This document shows, piece by piece, positions 35,636-47,600 of a stretch of 64,000 nucleotides of DNA. The DNA comes from Sweltsa coloradensis. Taxonomy: Eukaryota; Arthropoda; Insecta; Plecoptera; Chloroperlidae. The stretch is from contig JAMZAV010000765.1 of assembly GCA_024449915.1 (NCBI GenBank), positions 1 through 64,000 of the forward strand. The letters run 5' to 3'. Numbering within the stretch: position 1 is the stretch's first letter; each line of letters begins with the position of its first letter. Under the pieces are notes generated by a model. It did no database searches and was not told the DNA's origin. It was given only the letters and a program-made list of their open reading frames with translations. The translations under genes and the position numbers were made by a program.

Positions 35636-38600
35636 CTGAAAATCCCCAACAACATAAATGTCAGTATCAGTGTCAGTCAGAAGAAGGTGGAAACTTGAGA
35701 TAGACATTCCAAACCAGCAGACTTGTTGTTTTGAATTTGCTATAAATATGTTTTAAGCTTAATAATGGGTCTGTTCGTTAGCGTACTAGTGTGAAAGTGT
35801 AAACACTGACTCGTGTATAACTCTGTACGTTTGGGCCCACCAGCTTTCCAGTGTACCGTACATTAAAACTTTAGCCACTGACCCTTGGACCGTAAAGAAG
35901 GTGACTATGTGTCGTGTCATGTGGGGTCAGCATGAGGTTGAACTTGAGATTGAAATGATGCCCTTTTATTTACATATTTGTATCCAACGTTCAGTTGTAG
36001 GCAGGGGTCGAAATTACCGCTCGCTTGATGCTAGTGAAACTTTGCTCGGGCTAGTAAAAATCTAATTTCACTAGCCAAACGGGCAAGTACTTATTCCAGA
36101 GTTCCCAATTGTCGTTCTAAAAATCATTATATTTTGTGCCTATATAACGTAACCATTTTCCAGTAGTTGTGCGCTAGCTACCTAGTATGGAAAATCGTTC
36201 CAAGTATGTAGGGAATGGGATACACAAAATTAAAATTAAATTCTCTTAATTTAGACTAATCTTCTAAAAATTGTTTCCGGTCATTCCCTAGTACCCCACA
36301 CCCACATGTCAAACCTGGTGAATATTGCGACTTAATCATTACTGTATGATCGTTTTAGGCCGACATCAATATAAAATATTGGAGAAGGGTTGACAGGTTG
36401 GGAAAGCAAAGAGAACATAAAGCCCAGCCTGAAGGGCTGGAGGCGACAAAACTTTTCACCTGCTGATGACAACTGCAGCTAATTTAAAGTTGTTACCTTA
36501 ATCAATGACGCATTTCCTCCTTCTGGGACTCGTCAGGCGGATGGTGACCACTAAAAATCAGCTAACTACATGCAAACAAAATTCACAACACATAACCAAA
36601 CCTGTGGAAGGGCCACGCAAGAAGCAAATTCTGCATGCATGTTGTCATCATCAGCAAGGTTACTTCAAACACCATTCATACTGAGCCACACCGTCAGCGC
36701 GTCTAGTAAGGGGACTTACCTCCCAACTCTAGTGCTCGGGAGACACAATCCATGACTTACCCTGGATTCGAACCAGGACCCTTAGCAACAAGAGAAAAGC
36801 TGTCTCTTCTGTTGTTGCTGGGCCAGGGTGCTTCTTCATTCATACTAAGAAAAAGGAACAGAGAGGAAGGGTGGAAAGTAACAAAACAGCACAACCAGTG
36901 AAGGGGCTTCCCTCCTAGACTCTGGTGCTTGGGCAACAAAACAACCATGTCTTAACCTGGATTTGAACCAAGACCGGTGGCAACGAGAGAGGCTGTTCTA
37001 CTAATTGTGACTGGGATCCGAAAACGAAAGGAAAAGACACTATAAGTTGCAAGCTCTTGGCTATGGCACTGGCACATCTGCTAGCTCTTGTCTGCAGGTG
37101 AAGAGGTGGAAGGAAAAGAAGAGTAGGGTCTAACAGGTTCATCACCTGCTAGGCCCCCCCAGCAGGACAAGGAGTCAACCTTGAAGGAAACACAAACCCA
37201 ACAGAGGGTGTAGACTGTAGAGGCTTGCCCATCTCGCCCTCATAGGTGAAGAAAGATAGAAAGAGATAGTGATAGGGTGCCAATCGACTGGTTGTTTCTA
37301 AGTGTGGAAAATGCCTGTTGGCTAGTTAGATAGAGAAGGGTTAACAGTTTCTCTTAGTATGAATGAAGAGGCACCCTGGCCCAGCAACAACAGAAGGGGC
37401 AGCTTTTCTCTTGTTGCCAAGGGTCCTGGTTCAAATCCAGGGTAAGTCGAGGATTTTTTGTCTCCCGAGCACTAGAGTTGGGAGGGAAACCCCTTACTGG
37501 ATGTGCTGACGGTGTGGCTCAGTATGAATGGTGTGTGAAGATAATATAAAATAATATATAAATTAATAATAATTTTACATTATAGTACATTACATTACAA
37601 TTTAATTAATTTTACAATATACCGGTACCTACTGTAAAATATGTTCTCATTCCCAACTTCTCAGGCCCATGTGTTATTTTCCTACTTTAGCAGAGTCCAA
37701 TTACGAAAACAATATTGGCGACGAAGAAATTAAATAGGCTGTACATGTTACTACAATTTACATTACATTACAATAGGGGTGTGCGAGCCTAGGATTTTTA
37801 AGTCGAGCCAAGCTTTTTCAAAATGCCTATAATTTAAAAAAGCCCTACCTGTAGATGAACCAGTAGGTTTAGGCCTACCTGCTTGGTTGTGTCCACTACA
37901 TTCTGGTATACAGTAAACTAAGGGACCAAAAAATCACTAGCTTTATTTAATCCAGTCGTGAATTTATATATGACGATTATTTCGTGTTGTGCTGTTCATG
38001 GAGAAAGAAACTGCCAAACTGGGCCTCATCAACGTGTATTTTTCATGACAGTCGTGTTTCCAGCTAGAGCGTGGTTCCCTCAGCTGCATTATGTAAGAGT
38101 GGGATGGGGAGCGCCATAGCTGGCCAGCTGCCAACTGATGCTAATTGTTGCAGAATGTATGTGCAGAAAGAAGTAGGCAATGTATGCAATAAATACGTAT
38201 GAGTTCTGTTGTAGGCGCTACTTAAAAATGCTACATCGGGAATATAGTGGTCTCTGTTTTTACAATACGTATTTGCACACTAAAATCATTGCAAATGTTA
38301 ATTATTGTTCAACACGCCAGCGAGTTACAAAATTTCACTTTGAAAGTGCGAGCTTGTGAGTGGAATTATATTATCATTATTTAATAGCAATGCATAGGTA
38401 TATGCGATGTCATATCGCGATGATCATTATGATATTTCGTAATCAGTGTTTTTCTCCGAGCACTTGCGAGACAAGTGTTCTGCCCGGCAATACAAGTTGC
38501 CTGCACTGCAGGGGCAAAGTTTTGTCCTCTGTATCTCGCACCGTACGTGTGTTGTAGGCCTAAGTCTAGTAGTGGACACGAACAATAGACAGATGATCGA

Positions 38601-41600
38601 TAGAGTTACGGAAATATAGCAATAATGTTATGTATTTGACAATTTGTAGCTAAATTAAATTCAAAAATTGAGTTTATAGCAGCTATATAGCAAAAATTAC
38701 TTTGAAGTTAATAAGCGGGGAAAATTGATTTAAAAAACTCTCTATGCATCCTTGAATGGTTGCCCGACGTTTCACAGCGGTGATCTTAACATTTTCTTTT
38801 TTCTGTGTGTGTGCTAAAATATGCTTGTGAGGGTGTCTGTTTTCTTACATTCAAGACGCATGTTGCAGATTCCACACATCAAAGTATTTGTGTCACTGAC
38901 ATAAAACTTGTTATCTTAGGCTTGGGGTACGTACCATACCAAATATACGGCAATGTTTTTGTCCGAAGAAATTTCCTCCAAATTTGCACTCGCATTATAT
39001 TATATTACAGTCTAGGCATTTCCAATGCTATTTCAGCACATTTGAATATTCCGCGCTAACAAGTTCCAGCAATGCCCCACGGAGGCAGCGCGCCAGGCAT
39101 GCACTCTGGGCTCTGTTATTTGCTAAACAGCGTCTCGTTTCAGTCCAATCGAGTCCCTGGTTGAGTTTGTGTTTGACCTTCAAGTGTCAGTGAAATGCAA
39201 GATGGGGTGGATGGGTGAACATGTCAAACTACGCCAATTACGATTTAAAATACGTAAAAAAATACCGGTACTTAAAATGGAATATTCTCCAGCATTCTTT
39301 CTTCACGATAGTTGATCGGAAATATTAGTGATATTGACGCAACAAAACTAATAAAGGATGTTTGTTTTCGACACCGTGTATTCCCGGTTCCTGCATCCAA
39401 GTCCCTTTTGTTGCACGCAGACTAGGTCTAGGGCCTACATTTTCTGTCATAGTACACAAGTAGTAGGTCCTAGGCCTAACCTAGGTGGCCTAAGTTGTTA
39501 TAGGCCTAGGAATATTAGGCCAATGTTGTGAATTGTGATGATCGGGCCTAGGCCACTTCACATAAGCCTAGACTAGTTTTCATATAAGCGTCCTCGGCTG
39601 ATCCACGGGTCAGCGTCAGTCAGTCACTGGTCAGTCGTGCTTGAGCACTGAGCCGTCGTACGGGATTTTTCAATGTGTTTGTACGTATTCGCGTTTATCG
39701 CAAAAATAGACCTTGTATCGCATTTATATTTTATTCGCAAAAATAAAAATGCTATTCTTATTTTACGGATCGTGATGTCAAGCAAAGTGAAGAAAACGGG
39801 GGGGAAAATGCTATTGAAAGTCCATCGCACATATCGTTATTACAATTTTTACGTACATTACATGTCGAATGATCAATTATTAATTAACAGCATCACCTGA
39901 GAAAATGTCTCCGTTCAGCGAGATTTCTTGATATTATTGCAATATTTTCGACAATACGTATTGTATTGTAATAATAATCAACACTAACAATATTATCGCG
40001 AATATTTTTGGAAAAAAGATTAGGTCTACTATTGAAATTAATTAATTAGAAGAGGGAGTGCAGCAACTGAGTCTTACCAATCAACTCAAATGAGACTTTG
40101 TCTGTTTCTGTGACTGTGAGTGAGTGAGAGAGTCCGCTCCAGCAGAACTGCTGAACCGCTGACTAGATTGCACAGAAATTTTTAACAGATGTCCGGGACC
40201 AGTATTTAGGGTGCTGTTAACATTTTCAGCAAAATCCATTCCGATTTAAACTCACAAGAAATAAAAGTTACTGTGATCATGGTTGTGGCCACAACCTGGG
40301 CAACAAACAATCTGAAAGTAGCTAGAACTAAAGTCGTTTTCAGACGAGTGAGCGAGGAATGTGTTGTGTGTACCCGGGAACATTTGCACCCCTAGCCCAA
40401 TAGGTAGAGGTAGTGAAAAATGGTGATAACAAAATTCGCCAATTTTTCTAAACATCCATTTTATTGACTAAAATGTAATATTGTCGACGAATTACATCAT
40501 TTAGAGATGGAAAAAACACATTTAAAAAACACGAATTTCGCGAAATCTCGTGTATATCGCGAAATAACGAACGAAATTGTATAAAACTGGTCAAAACGCA
40601 AATTAACTCGCGAAATTAAACATTTTTGTGCTCAAAATGTGGGGGGATGGTGGAGGTGCCGGTCCAGAATTTTTGTGAATTTTGGTGGAGGTGCCGGTCC
40701 AGACCGAACATCACATGCGCAGCGGGCGGTACATCGTTTCGTAACGTCACGGGCTCCACGGAAACAGACCGCCAAAATAACGACGCGTATCACGGGCTCT
40801 GCGGCAATAGTCCACCAAAATAATGGTGCGTAAAAATATTTATTTTTGCTTGGGAATCGATTCTAAATAGGGAACCCCAAGTCTAACGCGGGAAGCGAGT
40901 TCAGTGCATTGGAAGAGAATGTCCCCATTAGAATAGCATTGGGCTATTTTTAAAATGCTTGTATCTTTTGAACGAGAAGTATTTAAGAAATATCATTCTC
41001 AGTACGTTAATCACCATTCTTTTCTTAACACATTTGATGCATTTAATTTATAAAAGTCGCAACAGAATTTGAATAAACGTTGTTGAAACACATGTATGTT
41101 TCGCGTTTTGGAGCGAATCAATGGAAAGAGACGCACAGTAGAAAAGAGAGAGAGAATCAACGCATGCGCACGGCCGACTAGCGAGGAGCAGCTTTGCACG
41201 TACAGCATCCAAGTGCACGGCGAGCTCGGCTGTCCGACATGTTCGTTTCTTCGATTCAACAGCCAATCACGGAGGACCGGCGCGCGACGCAGATGAAAAA
41301 TGCAAACATCATCTTGTTAAACTCGAACTCATTTAAATTCTAAACATGGTATTAATATTCTACTATATGTAATAGTTGCAGAAAAGAATGGTTATTGACG
41401 TAATGTGAATGATATTTCTTAAATACTTCTCGTTCAAAAGATACAAGCGTTTTAAAATCAGCCCAATGCTATTCTTATGGGGACATTCTCTTCCAATGCA
41501 CCGAACTCGCTTCCCGCGTTAGACTTGGGGTTCCCTATAGATTTGTGTGTCACAATGATCGATTCTAACTTTTGGAATTTATGTCATCCCTACTTGAAGG

Positions 41601-44600
41601 GATCCTTTTTTTAAATTTTGATTGATTTTTTTTTTTTTTTTTAGATATGTTTTTGACCATTTAAATGAAATCGTGAAAAACGCTAAATTTGGGTTTTATA
41701 AAACGAAATTTGGGTTTTTTATATCACTATTTCTCATTACCTCTACTAATAGGCTTGGGAGGATAGACCTATACTGTCTAGATCCAGCCTTAGGTAGGGC
41801 CTGTAGAGCTGTGAAATTATAGCATTAATTTTTTGGCTTTGTAGCATTAATTTTTCCAAAAATAGCATTTATAGCATTAACTCCCTGAAATCGGAAAGCG
41901 GGAATTTAAAGCAATGTAGGTATGCAAATATATAGGAAGAAATTTATGAAAAATGCTTAGAATGGCCACGAATACCGTATCGTACTGAATATATTGCGAT
42001 TGCGATGTTTTTATCCGAAAATATTTCCTTTAAATTCGCACTCTCACTATATTCACTGCCTAGGCATTTCCAATGCTATTTCAGCAAGTTTGAATATACC
42101 GCGCAACGAGTTCCAGCGATGGCCGATGGAGTGCGCCACGTGCTCTAGTTTTAGCAATGGTTTCTAGCTTGTTATTGGCTAGGGCCGTGTCATTTCCGTC
42201 CAATCGTGATGCTCGGTGAGTGAGTCAGTGAAGTGAAGCAAAGATGGATGAAACAACCAAACAAGTAAAATGTCAAGCTACGCGAATTATGATTTAAAAA
42301 TACGGTACGTAAAACGTGCTAAAATGGAATATTCTTCAGCATTCTTTCTTCACAATAGTTGATCGAAATATTAGTGATATAGACGTAACGAACCAATAAA
42401 GGATGTTTATTTTCGACGCCGTGTATTCACGATCCCTGGTTCCAGCATCCAAGTCCCTTGGTTCATGATTTTGACGACATATAATATGAAGATTCGGAAT
42501 AGAATACAATTACCATGCAGACTAGAGCCTAGGCCTTCTTTTTGCCGTCACAGTACACACGTAGTAGGGCTAGGTCTCGGTTGTTTTAGGCCTAGAATAG
42601 GTCAATGATGTGACACTCGGGCCTAGGCCTAGCCTGTTGAACGTTAGGCCTAGGCGTAGGCTAGGGCCTAATTGGCAAATGATAGCGCCGCCTTCCCTAA
42701 ATAGCGCGTATTCTGCGAATAATATCATTTATCGCGCCTATATTGCGCATATTAGCATTTATCGCTTTAAAATGCCGATATCGCATTAATTCGTGAAAAT
42801 TATAATCGCATTTTTGGCTTCCAAACATCATGAAACGTAAAGAAATGAACAAAAAAGTTAAAAAATAGATTTTTATTTTTATCGCGCATATCGCAATAAC
42901 GATATTTTCATGCCTCTAGGTATAGGGGAAGGAAAAGTAATGTTCCCGGGTACTCAATAAATGTCTCCCTCACTCGTAGTCGTCTAACAACGACTTTGGC
43001 GTTTTCCTAGTTTATCATAATTCATAATGCATCCTTAGTATTTAGTCTAAGCAGGATTAACCCTTTTCGGTCATGTGTTGGTGCAGCCCCGACATGGGTG
43101 TTTCTGCACACTTTACTACATATCCCACAAAAACATTAAAAGTTTTTTTTAATTGGTTTTTGATTTCATTTTATTGTAATTTGAAAATTTTGTATAAAAT
43201 GACCTACCATAGGATCTTTTAATGCACTTACATACATAACATTTCTTAACGGTTACAAATGGGCCCTTCCGCCCGGTGGCAACCACTCACTCCCCCAGAC
43301 CTAATTACTGTCCCCCCCTAAAAACGATCTAAATTCCCTTATTAAAGACCCACTACCTACAATATCCCCCGACAAGTCATTCCATTCCCTAACAGTCCTT
43401 TCCATGAAACCATACCGACCCAGATCCGTTCTTACTACTTGACGCTGGAACTTCCATGAATGATCCCCCCTTCCCCTGTAAAGCCCCTCCTGCAGCCTAT
43501 TGCGGATGTCCCCCCACCCCTTACTTCCCCTAGCCGCCCTGTACATATTGCACAACCTAACTTCCCTTCTTCTTCCCTCTAATGACTCGCACCCCACTCC
43601 CACTCCTTACTATAGTTAGTTTAGTTTCACTGCCTTCTAAATAATTAAAAAAATAATCTGACCAAAGAGGGTTAAGGCCAGCTAGGTCTTATCCTCCACC
43701 CATCTATGGAGTATTGAAGATCCAAAAACACTTACGCGTTGACAGGATCGAATGGGCGGCTAGCCATCAGTGGGTAATTCTCAGCGTTGTGTATGATGCG
43801 CTGTGTGTCGTAGAGCATGAATCCGGAGAAGAGCAACAGTCCACCGTACATACTGATGGAGTGTAATCCAGCTCCCAGTGCAGTAGCGGGGCCAAGGAAC
43901 ATTGTGCCTGAAAGGAAAAAATAAAAGTTGAGAAATTCTCTCTCCTAATTAATACTAGTATTATAGGCCTAGTTAATCAGGCTGCAATTTTAAAGATGCC
44001 TTTGAAATTCACTGGTTTCATATTTCTGTTCGTAAATTAACAGACTTGGATCTTTGACTAACCCAATTAAGATGAACCAAGTCTTATTGAAGGTTGAAGC
44101 CACTTATTTTTTTAAATTGGCCCCATGACACTTGTGATGGAGGAGCCGAGCGTGACAAGATTCTACTGCGGTGCTCCCAAAAGTTGTTCCGCTAGAGCGC
44201 TCGAGCTTTTACATGATTTTGGCGCAAACCAATTAAAAACGGCTTTTTACAATTGGTTAACTAAAACCTTAACCACTGTCATCACTAGTCTACACTCCTT
44301 AATAATAAATGATAATGTGAGGGGAAAAAATGTTGTTACATTTTTAATAGGCGTGTGCAAGTACCAGTACCCAAAATTTTGAGTTGAGTGTTTGGTACTT
44401 GATTCGAACTCGAGTACTTGCTACTCGAAATGTCAAACGAGTATCAAACAATGAATAATTTTGGTGGAGCTGCCGGGTAGCCTATAGCAAATTAATTCAC
44501 CCTGATTCGTACAAATGGTGGAGGTGCCGGGTCGCGCGCGAGTGTTAAAATGTACAAATCGTTATCTATTTTTGGCGCTACCTTACCAACCTTGATTAGC

Positions 44601-47600
44601 CATAATAGTAGTTTTGCGGACGATAATCGTATATCGATACGATATGCGACGTCATATCGCGATAATCGTACGATATTATTTTGCACTGAATATCGTGATA
44701 AATCGATAAACCGTCGTCTCGTTATCGTCATTTGAAAATTTGGCGTGATTTTCTATTGATTTTAAAAGCCGAGAATTGCCAGCCCGTGGGCATTTCTCAA
44801 GTGTTTTGTTATCTGTATGGGTATTTTTACTGCAGCCATTATGTCATCTCACACTAGGCTTACCCCTCAAGGGGGGGGGGGGGACAGGCCAGATGCGAGA
44901 GAAGTGCGTCAGTGATGTAGTGGTCGCTTCAAGGTCGTCGGCCTTGTTTGTGGGGTGGGGGGTCGGCGGAGAGTGCCCTTTTGACGTCGAGTTGAGTATA
45001 AACAAAAGTCTTTCAAATCTATAAAGTTGTTTTCGTATGTATGTAGGTCCGAATATGCAATCTAATTACCAAATTAAATAAATATTATGCATTAAGTAAT
45101 TCACCATTAGGCCTACCTATTTTACAAGGTACAAGGAAAGTATAAATTTCAAATTCAAAACTGTCTGGCCCCCAACACGATAAGGGTACTTGAAGACACC
45201 AACATATCAAACAATTAGAGCTCTCCCCCCCCCCCCCCCAACATAAATACATAGTAAGGAGCGAGCTACAAAAACTATAATTTTCTCCAGATGATGATTA
45301 ATTTTTTGATTGCCCTGGTTTAAACGGCTTTTTTATCCCTTTTTTCTTTAATTGGGCCCTTTAAAGTTCACTAAGTTCCGCTATGTTTTTTTTAAACTGA
45401 TGGGGATTCTGTTCTTCGCCTTAGCTGTTTTTTTTTGGAACGATGGGGTTTCTGGGTAGGGGCTTGTTGCACCCCGTATGGGTTTTTCCACGGGCCTTTA
45501 TTTATTCAAATTGCAGCGTCAGCCTGTCTTATGTTTAAAAATTTTTAATACGTTTGCGATAAAATATCCCAAGGGGAAAAAATTCAATGTTTTTTTGGGG
45601 TAAAAAAAAATGTTTGGATTAAACGAAATATATTTACAATACGATTTGATAAAATTTCGAAAACTAATTAAATTACGCACACGACCGGATAGTTTTTAAA
45701 ATTTCAATAATATTAAAAAGGTTGGGGCAAAGGCCGGGTCAACAGGGGTTTTGGTGGGGGGGGGGGGGGGGGGGGGCGTATAGATCGCGTTTTCCCCACC
45801 CCCGGGCTCTGTGGCACTAATGCTCCGAGGAATGTGCCTGTATCAACATGAGGGCAATCGGCCAGGGATGACGGACGAATGTTTTTCTGTAGTTGTTTGA
45901 TCGTGTTTGATAACCCCGGCTGAAAGCGATAGGGTCCATGCTCGGTGGGCGAGACAGATGCGGAAATAATTATTGAAGCAGAGCGGGTCTCTGAGAAAAA
46001 AGATCCCCGTTCTATAAACCCCAAGCTGGGGGGCCAGTACCCCGGGGAAAAGAAGGTAATTAAAAAATATTATTTTTTACCGTTTTTACTAATCCGCAAC
46101 ACATGCATAGGTTTTTTTTCCGGGCTTATCTTATTTCCAGGTTTATTTTGGACGAGAGCAATAGAAAATGTTTTTATGACAAAAAACATAGATTTTTTTT
46201 GCCCTTTTTTAAGTTTTTTACAAAATTTTACAAAAGTCCCCTTTTGCGCGCGATTTTTCGAATTCCCGATATTATCACGAATTTTCGTAATATCATCGCG
46301 ATAAAAAAAGAACCGGAGATATTATCGCGATATATTTTCGGAAAAATGGCGATTATCGATATAAATTTAATTATCATAACGCAACCTACATAATAGTAAC
46401 AGACTTTTGATACAAATTTGTATTCTTTTTGGAAGTTTTGAACTGTTTTTGGCACAAATAATTACAAAATTCACTATTATGCTTGTATCATCATTTTCAT
46501 GTAATATCACTTAGGCTACTGAATTATATGTCATAGTCAGCCCTAATATAATCTAAAATATGATCTAGAGAGAGATTACATTTTTAAAATCAATTAGATG
46601 TTAGTAATCTTGTCTTCACTTTTGGAGCCATATATAAACTAGCATCAATAAATAAAATTAATATTGTAAAATATAGTCAGTTCAATTTTTTTTTTTAGAC
46701 GAAGAACTCAAGACTCGAGTTATTTTGCTCAGACTCAAGACTAAAAAATCGGGACCTGCGCACCCCTAATTTTTAACAACTTTAAGCTTAATTGGAATAA
46801 GTCAAGTATTAACCATATATGAAATGTATATGTAGCCTAGTCTTAAACCTACCAAGTGAAGCAGCTAAAACAACACCAAAGCCGATCGCTAATGGACCGC
46901 CAATGTACAGGAACTTCTCACTTGGGGCGCAGACGGCGATAGTAGACAAGCCGCCTACTACACCAGCTGTATACCTGAGGGTCACAAACAAGTTATTTTA
47001 TAAATTTCTATGAAAATTTTTGAGAAACTAATGGGCTTTTCAAATAAAATGACCCTTTTGCTGCCCCCCTTAATATTATTTTTTTTTTTAGATCAAAATA
47101 TTTATTTGCAAAATTTTGGGTTTTACTTTTCAGAATACTTAAGTTTTTATTTGCTCCCCTGAATTTTTTCATTCTATCTTGTAAGGTTTACCTTTAATTC
47201 AATGTCGGGTATTTCAAAATGGGTTAAAACCCATGTCCCTATCCCCAAAAAAAGAAGTGTTTTTGTAAAATGTTTGACTTTAAGACTAAAATTTATTTAG
47301 TCTCTAGATTGGAATTAATGCAGAAATAACAGTTAATAACTGTGTGTTAGTGACTTTTTTTAACAATTTACATTTTCAAACAATAACTAGTGGAAAGTGT
47401 TTGTCCCTAATGTGGCAATCATAATAATGTCATGACTGTTACCATTGTAAAAGAGTTTAAATAATTTTTCAAAAAGGCAGTGGATCAATCTAGAAGAAGA
47501 AGAAGAACAGCTCCTGACATGGCATCATGGAAGTTTGGTTTGTTTTGACATGAGAACTCTTTAAAATTGAAAAGTAAACATTTTAACGGTGAGTATTTTA

